Position numbers and translations under genes: made by a program
Shown here: positions 38,081 through 50,117 of the stretch, piece by piece
Numbering within the stretch: the first letter of the stretch is position 1
How the letters are laid out: the number at the start of each line of letters is the position of its first letter
The notes under the pieces: model-generated
Database searches by the model: none
Told to the model about the DNA's origin: nothing
The model's input: only the letters and a program-made list of their open reading frames with translations
Assembly (NCBI RefSeq): GCF_947507565.1
Contig: NC_089192.1
Location: 310,001-374,000, forward strand
Reading direction: 5' to 3'
DNA: 64,000 bases
Origin: Oscarella lobularis
Taxonomy: Eukaryota > Porifera > Homoscleromorpha > Homosclerophorida > Oscarellidae

Positions 38081-39817
38081 ATGTTCTACACCGAAGTCGT
38101 TCTCGGCCGAAAGGGCCCGCTCGCTCGCGTCTGGCTCGCGGCGCACTCAGAGAAAAAGCTCACCAAAGCGCAAATCGTCGAAACGAACATCGCCGAGTCG
38201 ATCGAAGCGATTCTGACGAACAAATACAATCTCGCCCTTCGAACGTCGAGCCATTTACTCGTCGGAATCGTTCGCATCTACGATCGCAAGCTCGCCTACT
38301 TGCTAGTAGACTGTCGCGAAGCGCTAGCCAAAGTCAAACGCGGTCTTCGGCCCGCCGCCATCCAAAAGGCGACCGTCAACGCGGCGAAAGCGACGAAAGC
38401 CGTTACGCTGCCGGACGCCTTTTACGATTTCGACGACGAGACGTTCGACGTGCCCGTTCTTCCGACTGAAGAGTAAGTAAAAACTAGCTCATACATATAT
38501 GTGTGTGTGTGTGTGTGTATGTATACTCATAAATAAAATTAATTGAAAAATAATTATAGGTATCATTACAAAAAAAGCAAGACCACAAGAGATTAATAAA
38601 TAAGAAAATATACATTGGTCAAAATTAGTTTTAATGGAATTTCATCATTCATAGAATTTAAATAAAAAACTTAAAATATTATTTCTATATGTATGCATGT
38701 ATCCTCTATAGTGGAGGCTAACACTGTTTACTGACCTGATTCCTTATATAGAGATTTTCTTTTTTTTTCTAGGACTAATGGTTTTGGAGATATTGGACTC
38801 GAGGAGACGGACAGCGTTATGATGCAAGACGAACGCGCTCTCAACGGCCTCGAAGAACTCATGCAACCCGAATTTGGCGATCCCGCTGACATGAATATGT
38901 TTCTCGAAGAGGACGTCAGCAACGAGCCGGAGGAGAGTCGAAAGTCGACGATGCACATATCCGACGACGGCAACGTCGGCGGCGGCGGCGGCGAATTCGA
39001 CGTCGATCAGCCGGGTCTCGACGATCCCAATCTCGACGCAATCATTCCAGAGGAAAACGAAATGCAGGAGTCCGAAATCGAGCGTCTCGACTTGGACGCC
39101 TTTAAGCCGCCGCCGGCGAAAAAGCGTCGCGTCGCCGACTTCTCCGTCAATCAACAGCAAACGAAAAGGGCAACGCAAGTCGATGAAGACGTCGAAGTGG
39201 AACGAGCGTCCTATCGCGCTTGGTTGGCTGATACGTCGGATTTGATCGAAGCCGTTCCAAAGCCGGGTCCACGGAAAGCGAATCCGTTTCGTCGCAACGA
39301 ATGGCCGCGCAACGACGTCCTCGAAAACGGGCTCATGGTTTTATCGGATTCTGATGATGACGACGATGATGATGAGGAAGTCTTACAGCCTGAAGGAAAT
39401 GATGACGAAGGACTGCAGTTAGACGACGTTGGATCGCCCCTTGCTACGATTCACGAGGTAACAGAGGGTCCTTCTGTTCCTGGGGGGGACATGGATCATG
39501 ACAACGTCAATGAGAATGAGGAGGAGGAGGAGGACGTTGTCGAGGAAGGGGAGGGAGAAATTGGGAGTGAGGAGCTCGAGGAGAGACGGTGGTCGAAGCG
39601 AACGGAGAAGATGGTCGCGTTGCTGAGGACGGAGATGAAGTCGGACGACGAGACGGTGAGTTTTTTTGGGATGGTGAGAAATCACTCGCGATCGCAAGTC
39701 GCTGCCAAGTTCTACGCTCTGCTCGTTTTGTCGAGAAATCAGGTGGTGAGTTTGAAACAGGAGAAGGCGTACGGGGACATTGCCGTTGGAAAAGGAGAAG
39801 CATTTGATCACTATTAG
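38081..39817 (+). CDS. RAD21: Cohesin kleisin subunit RAD21
   Basis: Two exons (38081-38472 and 38773-39817) give 478 residues. Exon 1 is the N-terminal kleisin domain that binds SMC3: MFYTEVVLGRKGPLARVWLA, TNIAESIEAILTN, LALRTSSHLLVGIVRIYDRK. Exon 2 is acidic, then a basic KPPPAKKRRVADF patch, a poly-Asp run, and the C-terminal winged helix that closes the ring on SMC1 (SFFGMVRNHSRSQVAAKFYALLVLS). It is shorter than human RAD21 (631 residues), mostly because the middle is reduced; the familiar central block after the basic patch is weak. RAD21L or REC8 cannot be excluded, but the N terminus looks most like RAD21. Confidence 0.88.
38501..38519. repeat. (GT)n microsatellite in RAD21 intron
   Basis: About nine GT units in the single, AT-rich 300 bp intron of RAD21, next to ATACATATAT. 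Confidence 0.9.
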
Positions 39818-39974
39818 AAACACTTAGAATTCAATTGCGTTGGTAATAATATATGAGTGCAGTAGTGTGTAGTCCTGTACACCTTTAGACGAATTTGTGT
39901 TCCCATTGTCTGTCTTATAACACGAGATATATATATAAGTGACGCAGATGTAGCGTGCGTCCTTTTTCCCCTCG

Positions 39975-40682
39975 ATGTCGCGTCGAGCGCTGTCGAGCGT
40001 CGGCCCCAGCGTTTACGCCGCCGAACGGGTGATCGGACAGCGTCTACGTCGGGTTCGATTGGACGGGAGGGCGCCATTGATCGCAATCGAGCGCTCGTTT
40101 TCGTTTTTTTTTCTCGCGCGCGCAGGGCAGGCAAGAATTTCTCGTCAAGTGGCGCGGCTGGTCCTACAAGTGAGCCGAGATTGCGACGCGTCTTCTGGAT
40201 TGCTCGCTCGAAGATTCTTTTCCAGGCACAACACGTGGGAACCGGAGGAGAACATTCTCGATTCGCGACTTCTCGAAAGCTACAAGCAAAGGTACAGTAC
40301 CTAGCCGTAGAGCCAAACGAGCCCAATCAGTCAATCGTTTCTCGATTAGAGCGGCGCGTCGAAAGACTTTGTCCGAAGAACGCAATAAACTGAATGTTTT
40401 GCAGGCGACAAAAAGGCGCCATACTAGAGTGCGTGGGCTTGGTCAAGTTGAGTTTCGTTACGCTTAGTTCTTTAGTTTCGACTCACCAGGCGAAAGGGAA
40501 CCTATAGGCGACGCGTCGAGTCGTCGCCGAAGAAAAGTAAACGGGTCTCGGTCAAAAAGATCGTCGATCTGTATGAAACCGCGAAGGAAAAAGCATTTGC
40601 TAATCAAAATCGCGTCACCATCACCGACGTGACCGTCGGTTCACTGACCGTAACCGTAAAAGAATTCAAAGAAGAGATATAG
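39975..40682 (+). CDS. Polycomb-class chromobox protein (CBX2/4/6/7/8-like)
   Basis: A reader of H3K27 methylation in Polycomb repressive complex 1. The chromodomain is split over three exons: VYAAERVIGQRLR, then GRQEFLVKWRGWSYK (from about 40127), then HNTWEPEENILDSRLLESYK (from about 40228). The aromatic cage residues (Tyr, Trp, Trp) are present. Another exon follows with a basic stretch, and the last exon (about 40500-40682) ends with VTITDVTVGSLTVTVKEF, which matches the C-terminal Polycomb repressor box that binds RING1. The chromodomain plus Pc-box pair separates it from HP1 proteins, which carry a chromoshadow domain. It is short, under about 180 residues. It converges on MRPL30 with 59 bp between stops. 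Confidence 0.85.
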
Positions 40683-40741
40683 TGATTGTAGCTTTTATTG
40701 AAAAATTACGTTTTTTTGTAATTCGTTACTAATTAACTGTT

Positions 40742-41047
40742 TCATGTGCTAGCATTATAGAAGTCTCCGTTGCTCAGCAGTCTCGGTCCGCGAATAGATG
40801 ACGCTTCGTCGCGTATTTTCACCTCTTTCACTTGCGCCAGATGATTGACGCGACGAATCATCCCCGCGATCGACGGCGTGTTCTTGTGGACGACTGTACG
40901 ATGCAGTTTTGTGAGATTCAGCGCCTTGAGAGTTCTCTTCTCCCAGTGGGGTCGTCCGATGGGACTTCGGATGAGAGTAACGGCGACGAGCTTCGGCAAG
41001 GGAGTCGTCATCGCGTCGCGCGCGCACGGTGGAGACGTCACGCTCAC
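40742..41047 (-). CDS. MRPL30: Mitochondrial ribosomal protein L30 (uL30m)
   Basis: A single-exon protein of 101 residues, or 89 if the second ATG (41011) is used. The core LVAVTLIRSPIGRPHWEKRTLKALNL and the following HRTVVHKNTPSIAGMIRRV carry the ribosomal L30 ferredoxin-like fold signature, with the mitochondrial PHWEK variant. It is a component of the large mitoribosomal subunit. The short N-terminal segment before the fold has two Arg and one Asp, so the presequence is not obvious. It is head-to-head with the myosin gene (89 bp between ATGs). Confidence 0.8.
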   Translation of the reverse strand: MSVTSPPCARDAMTTPLPKLVAVTLIRSPIGRPHWEKRTLKALNLTKLHRTVVHKNTPSIAGMIRRVNHLAQVKEVKIRDEASSIRGPRLLSNGDFYNAST

Positions 41048-41136
41048 GCGCGTGCAATGTAGTCAGGTCACCTGACCCTTGCACGTGACCGTGGCATAGG
41101 CCCGAGCGAAGGGTGTGGCCTCCAGACTACGTGCAA

Positions 41137-44100
41137 TGTCGATCGATAGTCTCTCGTTCGACGATCTTGCCACGCTCTCAGATCTTAACGAGTCGTCTCT
41201 TCTGCTTCATCTCAAGCGTCGATATGCGGAGAAAATAATCTACGTGAGATTCGAGCCGATTTTCGAAGATAAAAGCGAACGAAAAGCGAAATTCTCTCGT
41301 AGACGTACATCGGAGACATTCTAGTGGCCCTAAACCCCTTCGCAAGCCTTCCACTCTACAGCGAAGACGTAAGAACGCCTAGAAACGCGCTCAAAAGAAA
41401 GAAAAACCGCAATTACTACACCTAGATTCAATCGCAATATCGTTCGACGGAAGATCGCGTCTTTCGACGGCCCCACGTCTACGCGATCGCCGAAGCGGCG
41501 TACCAGGCGCTCCGACGCACGACGACGAGCCAGTGCTGCGTCGTGAGCGGCGAATCGGGCGCCGGAAAAACGGAGACGACAAAGTTTTTCGTCCAACAGC
41601 TCTTGCGTTCGTGCAAATCGAATCAGCCGTCATTGGGATATCAGATCATTAATGTAGGCCTAATTAAATTAATTAATTAATTTAATTTATATTTTTAGGT
41701 GAATCCGCTACTCGAAGCGTTTGGAAATGCCCAGACGGTCATGAACGATAATTCGAGTCGATTTGGAAAGTTCTTAGAGATCTACTTTACCCAGAATGGC
41801 ACTGTGACTGGAGGTTTGGACATCTATTGAGGAAACACTGTAAATGTTCATTTTCTTTTCCAGCTACGATCACACAATATCTTCTTGAGAAGTCGCGAGT
41901 AATTCGTCAGGGAGTGGTAAAGGAATTGCGTTTTTTAAGGATCCAAACACTTTTTCTCTTTTTTTAAAAGGGTGAAAGAAATTTTCACGTCTTCTACTAT
42001 CTCTTCGCCGGAATCGATCGTCGCAATTTGTCCCAATTCGGCTTATCTTCTCTCAATGAACATCGTTATCTAAGCAAGTCCAACGTTCCCCAAAGCGACG
42101 TCGATTTGGCTAACCTAAAGACGAAATTCGAAGAACTCAAAACGTGTCTCAAAACAGTGAACTTTTCCGGCGAGGCAAGCAACGTCCGATGAAGAGAGCC
42201 GCGTCATTGAATTTTACTATTTAGGACACAACGGATATTTTGAAATTGCTGGCATCGATTCTTCACATAGGCGACATCATCTTTGAAGCAGACAAAGACG
42301 ACAAAGCTGTCATTGTAAACGAAGATGCTCTCATACAAGGTTTTTCATATAGTTAGGGTTGGAGAGGGGGCGAGTCACTTGGGTTTCTTAGTCGCTCAGC
42401 TTCTTCAAGTTGGTCCCAATGTATTGGAAGACGTTCTCACGTCTACTGTGACTGTTACGAGAGGCCAGTGCCAAATGATGGCCCAATACTGTACCGGGCT
42501 TCTGGAATTTTTATTTTATAGGGGAGACGATCACTCGCTATAATTCTCCGGAACAGGCTGAAGTGTTTCGAGACGCTTCAGCCAAGGCTCTCTATGGCAG
42601 GCTTTTCAGTTGGATTGTTGCCCACATTAATCGTCTTCTTCATCCCGGAATAGCTAGCAGGTAACAATAATTGTAATCGTGATTGTATTGATTGAATTTT
42701 TTGGTGTAGTTCGGAATGTAGCACGATTAGCGTTTTGGACATATTTGGATTTGAGAATTTTGACGTGAACAGTTTCGAGCAGCTGTGCATTAACGTCGCC
42801 AACGAGCAACTTCAGTACTATTTCAATCAGCACATATTCGCTTGGGAATTGGTAGAGAAAAAAGATAAGTCATAAATTAGAATAATTGACTGTTTATATA
42901 AAGGAAGAGTACAGCCGAGAGGGAATCGATCCCACTACCGTAACCTATCAAGACAACAAGCCATTGGTTGATATGTTATTGAAAGTAATAAAAAAAGTAT
43001 CGTTTTCTTAATGGAATCCGTTGGATAGTTTTTTTTCTCAAGAGTCCTCTCGGCCTACTTCATCTCTTGGACGAGCAGAGTCGTTTTCCTCGAGCGAGCG
43101 ACAAAACGATGGTGGAAAAATTTCACCACGAGCTTGGAAAACACAAGGCATTATACGCTGCTCCGAAAGGCAACGCACTCCAATTTGCCATTTTGCACTA
43201 CGCGGGCAAAGTAAGCAGAGACAGTAGATCAACAGACTTTGCGTATATATCCTCCTCAAGGTCGTCTATATTGGTAAAGGTTTCCTGGTCAAAAACCGGG
43301 ACGAGCTGAGTAGCAACATAGAGACTTGTCTCCAAGGTAAGACGTTGTGGATTAGAGGATTTGATGTCATATTGTTGGGGATAAAATAGAAAGTCGATTT
43401 CCTCTGGTTGCCGATCTTTTTGGAAGGGGGGGCCAAGTGTCTGCCTTTGGATCTAGGTATATTGCCAAGAGTTGAGATTTCCGTGCCCTGTCTAATTCTT
43501 AGGACTGCAGGCCTTCGAGATTTACTACTAAGCAGAACTCGCTTCGACGCTCTTTGTCAAGGAAAATGACGTAATTCTTTATTATTGTATTATACTTGAT
43601 TGATTTTTTTTCTGAAGGATTCGCCAGTCGTCCAGACGGTTAGTTCAATAGGAAACTTATAGCTTCGTTCTTTTACATAGTGACTCTAGGGGAAATGTTC
43701 GCGAATCAACACTGAGGAGACGAATGTAATAGATGTACACTTTTAGAAAGTGGTTCAATAGGTCTATCGTTTTTCTTCAGGACAAGAAAGCAGTCTGGCC
43801 AGAATGAGCCACACCTTCACCCTGGGTACAGATAGAGGTCTTTCTTACTTTCCAGTCATGCTGCAATTAGGTTATCGAGAGTTGAAAGCCGAATTAATAG
43901 TCAGAGGTGATACAGCTGGAAGACAAAAAAAAACGTGTTTCACACTTTTTTTCGGTGAGTTAGTTCGGCACTACGCCCTGTCAAAGGAACGGCTCCGCAG
44001 CCTCAGAAGTCCACAAAAACTCCCACAACGGTCGGCGGTCATTTCAGGGTAAGTCAACAAATACATATGGCTTGATTTTTTTTGCAGGAACGTTTCTCGT

Positions 44101-47100
44101 AGAAATCCCTTGCCGATTTAATAGAAAAAATGCAATCAGCTCAACCGCACTTTATCAGGTAAGACGACTCATAGAAGAGGAAGTCCCAAGAGCCTCGCCT
44201 CCCCCGCAGATGCATCAAACCCAACGAGGCCAAGTCGCCCATGAAATTTATCGACGCCTTCGTCACAAAGCAACTCCAGTACACGGGAGTCCTCGAAACG
44301 ACTCGAATCAGACGCGAAGGATATCCAACTCGACTCAAATTCGCCGACTTTCTGACGAGGTCTCTTATTAATCATCTAGCAAAATGTCAATCCTAGATAT
44401 TATTACAAGAGAGAAGAGTTGGCCAGTCCCCTGTAATTTCACTGTAATTTATTACAAGGAAGAAGAGTTGGCTAGTCCCTTGTAATTTCACTGTAATTTA
44501 TTACAGGAGAGAAGATTTGGCTAGTCCCTTGTAATTTCACTGTAATTTATTACATGAGAGAAGATTTGGCTAGTCCCTTGTAATTTCACTGTAATTTATT
44601 ACAGGAGAGAAGAGTTGGCTAGTCCCTTGTAATTTCAGTGTAATTTATTACAGGGGAGAAGAGTTGGCTAGTCCCTTGTAATTTCACTGTAATTTATTAC
44701 AAGGGAGAAGATTTGGCTAGTCCCTTGTAATTTCACTGTAATTTATTACATGAGAGAAGAGTTGGCTAGTCCCTTGTAATTTCACTGTAATTTATTACAT
44801 GAGAGAAGATTTGGCTAGTCCCTTGTAATTTCACTGTAATTTATTACAGGAGAGAAGAGTTGGCTAGTCCCTTGTAATTTCAGTGTAATTTATTACAAGG
44901 GAGAAGAGTTGGCTAGTCCCTTGTAATTTCACTGTAATTTATTACAAGGGAGAAGATTTGGCTAGTCCCTTGTAATTTCACTGTAATTTATTACAGGAGA
45001 GAAGATTTGGCTAGTCCCTTGTAATTTCACTGTAATTTATTACAGGAGAGAAGAGTTGGCTAGTCCCTTGTAATTTCACTGTAATTTATTACATGAGAGA
45101 AGATTTGGCTAGTCCCTTGTAATTTCACTGTAATTTATTACAGGAGAGAAGAGTTGGCTAGTCCCTTTTAATTTCACTGTAATTTATTACAGGAGAGAAG
45201 ATTTGGCTAGTCCCTTGTAATTTCACTGTAATTTATTACATGAGAGAAGAGTTGGCTAGTCCCTTTTAATTTCACTGTCATTTATTACAGGAGAGAAGAT
45301 TTGGCTAGTCCCTTGTAATTTCACTGTAATTTATTACAGGAGAGAAGATTTGGCTAGTCCCTTGTAATTTCACTGTAATTTATTACAGGAGAGAAGAGTT
45401 GGCTAGTCCCTTGTAATTTCACTGTAATTTATTACAAGGGAGAAGATTTGGCTAGTCCCTTGTAATTTCACTGTAATTTATTACAGGAGAAAAGAGTTGG
45501 CCAGTCCCTTGTAATTTCACTGTAATTTATTACAAGAAAGAAGAGTTCCTTGTAATTTCACTGAACCCATCTTCAAAGGTACGGCTTTCTTGCCTTTCCT
45601 CTTCGCATGAAATTGAAGCAAACGGCACGGGAGTGTGGCTACGTATTGGAAACGATTGAACTGGACGGTTGGCGTCTGGGACGAACCAAAGTCTTTCTCA
45701 AGTACTATCACACCGAACGGCTATCGGATTTTCTTGACAAAGAAATGCGTCGAGTCGTTATCGTGCAGAAAAGTGAACTAGGAGCTATTGTTGACGGGAA
45801 AATCGATTCGTTTTTTTTTTGCTATCTAGTCGTTCGAGGATGGTTAGCTAGAAGAGAACTATCGAAGCTTCAAAGGGAATTTCGACGATATTCGCACACA
45901 GCTGAAGCCTTTCTGCATGCGGTAAATTTCAAAATTGGATCTCAGTTTTTTAATTAAACGTCAATTCTTTGTCTTTGCAGATTTCCGTTCGTGCCGACGG
46001 TCTCTTTGAGCGGGCGTTGAAGCTGATGGAGCAAGACGCGGCGAGACGAATACGCAGTCAGGTAGAAAAGAATCTAGTGAGGGCTCTCGTTTTTCCAACC
46101 CCTCCTTAGGAAGCGTTCAAGTTGGCTCACGTTCGCGAGCGGAAGGAACTGGAGAGACAAGAACGAGAGCATGAGCTGGCAAAAAAGGAGGCGCTCAACA
46201 AGCTTCGAGCAAAGGTAGCCCAAGAGGCGGCCCAAGAGGCAGCGAGAAAAAGAGAAGAGGCAATGAAACGCCAAAGAGGTAGAAAAGAAAAATTCGCCTA
46301 TCATATATATATATATCATATATTCTGCCGTATTTTTAGAGTTGGAAGAAAAGGCAAGGGCAGATGAAATGGCTCGACTCGCTGAGAACGCCAAAGCGAA
46401 AGTGGCGGCGCTGAAGGAAACGGGAGCCTGGTGTCGCGTCGTTTGCATGGAACGAGCCCAGCATCTGGCCGAATACAACGTCTCAACGGAATCGATTATC
46501 GTCGACGGTTCGTCTCACAGCCTCGATTCAACAAGGTAGAGAGAGATAAGTCAAAGGGATGAATAGTCTCACTTTTTTTTCTTCTGTTAGAATTGGTTAC
46601 AATGCCGTCAAGCAGGCTGCTCGACGAGACGACCAGGTTACGAAAATTCGAAAATTTATCGGAAAGGTAAGTAGGAGAGAACAAATATCTAATAAACATT
46701 CGTTGGGAATTTGAAAATAAGGGCGTCGAGATTTCGCGAAATGAAAACGGTAGCGTGTGGGTCATGACTCGCGGTAAGAATCCCGTCTACGTTCGTGGAT
46801 GGCAGGACGTTGAGCGTCATTGCATGTCGACGGGGATCACCGAGAATCACGGTTTATTGGAGAAGAATCAGCCCGCTTTGGTGAGAAAAAATACGATTGG
46901 TCCATTGGTTTGGAGTTTTAGGCTATTCTATTCTAGGTCTTTGATTTTCCTCGGTTCGAGGAAGCGATTCAAATCGAATTGCAGATTAGTGCGAATCCAA
47001 ATCAAAGGCGTCTTACGAGAATGTGCAAGGTGGGGTGCCGTAGTAGACGAATGTACGTACGTGCGCACGGTATATACTCGTTTCAGATTGGGCTGAATTT

Positions 47101-47657
47101 CGTTAAAAATTACGCCGCCGCGGCCGACACTCCCTGCTGGATCGAACTACACATACTTTCAGCTATGCAGAAAGTTGCAGGTAAGGACTTAGTGCAGTCT
47201 ATATCCGTACTCTGTCAAATTCGTTGATTTAGAAATTTCTGCTTCTCAACGGCGCGACCGTGGATCCGTTGGCCTTCTCCATTCACCGGACGTACGCAGA
47301 GCGATAGGATTTCGTTACGAACACTTATCGCCCGGCGTCAGCAAGTCGAATGGTCGAGAATTTCGCGAGCCGACTCTGGAAGAAGATTCCGACGATACGA
47401 CGAGTCCAATCATGGGGCGACGAGATGTGGCGCCCGTCGGCGAAAAGAGAAAATCGTGGGCGAAGCAGAGAGCAGGCGGCGATCGATACAGTTTAATGGC
47501 CCAGCCGTTGGGCTATCAAGCGAAACACGGCGGCGGCGGCGACGGCGACGGCGAGCTTCGCGCCGTTCGACCCGTTCGACGCGCCGTCGACGAGAAGACG
47601 AAAAAGCGAAAAGCGAAAGCGAAGAAAATCGTCAAGTACGCATTGGGATTGCATTAA
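41137..47657 (+). CDS. Class III-like unconventional myosin with C-terminal MH2 (SMAD) domain
   Basis: The motor starts almost at once ([20 protein letters not shown]) with no N-terminal kinase, yet its sequence is closest to class III myosins. Visible motor elements: [16 protein letters not shown]; the P-loop GESGAGKTE (41550-41576); switch [14 protein letters not shown]; switch [11 protein letters not shown]; and the GETI TEDS-region loop before [14 protein letters not shown] 1.2 kb intron near the converter carries a satellite array. One IQ-like segment ([20 protein letters not shown]) and a charged coiled coil rich in Glu, Ala and Arg follow. The exon 46342-46535 holds both the end of that coil and the start of an MH2 domain: [18 protein letters not shown] and [13 protein letters not shown], then [20 protein letters not shown], and near 47000-47180 [17 protein letters not shown] with TPCWIELH. 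Those last two are the classic SMAD MH2 end blocks. No SSxS tail follows. The exact last exon (stop at 47657 or just beyond) and the loop-2 exons near 43.5-44.05 kb are uncertain. Confidence 0.85.
44399..45563. repeat. About 24-copy 49 bp satellite array in myosin intron
   Basis: Tandem units of about 49 bp, each with a TTGTAATTTCACTGTAAT core, TTATTACAGGAGAGAAG or TTATTACAAGGGAGAAG, and GTTGGCTAGTCCC. Variants alternate between AGAGTTGG and AGATTTGG, and TTACAGG, TTACATG and TTACAAGG, in a mixed order that suggests recent unequal exchange. The core and its inverted repeat TTGTAAT/ATTACAA are shared with the EIF2B4 array. The intron interrupts the motor between [10 protein letters not shown] and [10 protein letters not shown]. 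Confidence 0.95.
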
Positions 47658-47698
47658 ATTCTCTTCGTCTCTTTTTTATAGATCAGTGACTGTTCTAG

Positions 47699-50117
47699 CT
47701 ATGATAGAATCTTCTGGCGCATCTCTTCGGGCGTCAAAGCGCGTCCTTGGCTCAATATCTCCGCCGCTCGCGACGCAACCGGATCCATATTCATGCTGGC
47801 GACGGCGGTCACCTTTCCGTCTCTAAAATTACGACGACAGGTAAACGGGCTTAGAGAGAGAGGCGAAATGACGATTCGGCACTGACCGGGCGTAAAAAGC
47901 GGCAAATTTCAGTTCTTCGACGTCGCCGTGCGTCAGCAAGGTATCGAACGACTTAGCGTAACCTAAACAGTCGTGGTTTCTCATGGAGACCCGACGTCGT
48001 CAATACGTCGCCCCTCCCCACCGCAATAGCGAAGACTCTTCCCAAACATCTGTGTCCAAAAGAAGGGCACGCTGTTGAACTCGGCTCTCTGGCCGAGCAT
48101 ACTTTGCGCAGCAATTCTCCCTAAAACGTCATAAAGTCGTCAAATTTGCGGCGGCATGGGTTATGCTCTGCAAACCGTGCGCGCAGGCGATCTGCCAGTG
48201 TCCAATATTAACAGATTCGTCGATAAGAGGCAAGGGAAACTCGACTATGTCTCCCCCAGCGTAAACGTCATCAAGGGCTTTCATTCCCTAAAGAGACGCG
48301 ATCACCGAAACCGACCTCCCGCCAAGCATTGAATATAATACTCGATCAACAATAATATTGCCAACGTCTGACAGGGGTATCCCTGTTTCCTTTAGGAATC
48401 CAGTTGAAGGAACGACGCCTGGGATCGTTTAGTAGTTCTGCGCAGCTTGTGGGGCTATTGTTTGGCTTACCTGCACCTACCAGGCATACCTCAGCTGGCA
48501 ATGTTTCGCCGTTTACAATGACGCCGGTCAGATTGCCGTCGTTCCCGGAAAAGCCCTCCACTTTTGCGTTGGGAATGAATCGGACTCCTTTGTCGATGTG
48601 CATCTGGAAGCGAGGTATTTTTTTGTGAAAAAATCTCGCGATTTTAATTTCTACTTTTAGAATCGCTTTTCCGATTTCTGGTCCCAAGACGCGAGCGAAT
48701 GGAACTTCGGATCGTCCAATGACTGTCACGCTTTTCGCCTTTCCGACAGTAGAAGCGGCAACTTCCATTCCTGCGGAAAATTCGACAAAACTCTCAAACG
48801 TATTCACATAGGCATACCAATGAACGAAGAACCGATGACGACGAAATTTTTTCCTTCGATGCGAGAGACTAGAAAAAAACATAGGTAAGGCCGTGTTAGA
48901 TCCCTTCATATTGCCCTACTAATCTGATTGGCGTTCTCCGGTGTTCGTAGCTGGAAAACGTTCTGGAGATCTTCTCCTGGGAGATCGAGCTTTTTGGGAC
49001 TAGGAAACAACATCAGATGAAATAGGACGTGGAAGTTAGTTCCTACCTGCCACCAGTTCCTATCATCAGCTTGTCATACTTGATCGTAGAGCCGTCACTG
49101 AAAGAAACGGACTTGGAGGTGAGATCAAGACCAACAGCCTAGGTAAATGATGATAATTATGTATTGATAGGTGAAGTATACATATATCCTTCACCTCTTT
49201 TGATACTTGTATCTCTATTCCGTTTTCTTTGTAGAATTCACTCGAGCGCAGTTGAATCGACTCGCTCTTGGCAGTCATCGCCTTTTATACGAAAAATCGT
49301 CTGTTTTTCCATATAAGGAAGTTCGAGGATGAACCTTCGTCAATTTGGGTCTGTCGTACGGGCAATCGGCTTCACGAGTGGCCAAAACGATTCGACCTGC
49401 GCACGAAAGCGAAATAGCCACGCGTGCGGAACTTAAAAAAGTCCTACCTTTGAATCCCTTTTGCCTCAACGTTTCGGCGCACACCGCCGAAGCGCCGCCT
49501 CCTCCAATGAGCAGAAACAATCTCGAATCCTCCTCTGTATTCATATGACTCATCGTCATGGTTCTTTTGTGACTCTTCAGCGTCTAACGAGAAAGCGAGA
49601 GAAATAGACCAAAAAAGCGAACGCCTACTTCCGGCGACGCCTTGAGAACGATATCTCCGTCCTCGAGTTGAACCTGAGGGAAAAAACGCTCTATAACAAG
49701 CCCGTAATGAATGCGCAAATCGTTACCGAATAGCAAGCGAGGCCGTCGAGCCCGGGAAAGTCTTCAATATCACCCGTTAACACGTTGAAGCAGGCGCCGT
49801 GCCACGGGCAACGCACTCGTCCGTCGCCCAGCGCGCCTTTGACGAGCGGCGCGCCGTAGTGCGTGCATTTGTGCCCGATTGCACTGTATACGCCGTTTTG
49901 GTAGACGAGCAGGGCCTTGCCGCCGCCGCTTAGCTCGACTTGACGCATCCTACGAAGGGGCGTAGAAAAAATCGACATACGCGGGGTTTATTTTTAGCCC
50001 TCACTCGCCGTCTTTCAGGTCGCCTTCTCGGGCGACGACGCTGCGAATGGATTTGATATCGGCTTGCGGCGTCGAGCGATCGCTTGCAGACGCCTCATCG
50101 GAGTGAGCGGCTCCCAT
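47699..50117 (-). CDS. AIFM3: AIFM3 / Nfrl: Rieske-type apoptosis-inducing factor
   Basis: A FAD/NAD(P)-dependent oxidoreductase with an N-terminal Rieske domain. ATG at 50115-50117 (MGAAHSDEASASDRSTPQ). The Rieske [2Fe-2S] ligands are seen as CTHYGAPL and CPWHGACF (about 49790-49880). The FAD-binding Rossmann glycines are in LFLLIGGGGASAVCAETLR (about 49470-49530); a second nucleotide-binding segment has the VIGRSEVPFARVLGPEIG block (about 48670-48730), and GNDGNLTGVIVNGETLPAEVCLVGAG (about 48480-48560) is the family's FAD region. The C-terminal domain ends ALTPEEMRQKILS, stop 47699-47701. Vertebrate AIFM3 is mitochondrial and pro-apoptotic when overexpressed. Here MGAA-S at the start could instead be a myristoylation site, which I cannot resolve. 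Confidence 0.9.

Noticed and set aside
41137-47657. Two separate genes, a myosin and a SMAD
   Set aside because: No start codon context, promoter gap or MH1 domain precedes the MH2, and one exon carries both coiled coil and MH2.
47658-47900. Possible further coding exon of the myosin gene after 47657
   Set aside because: Splicing at 47634 to AG near 47680 would extend the frame, but only over sequence that is antisense AIFM3 coding DNA. The unspliced stop at 47657 is simpler.
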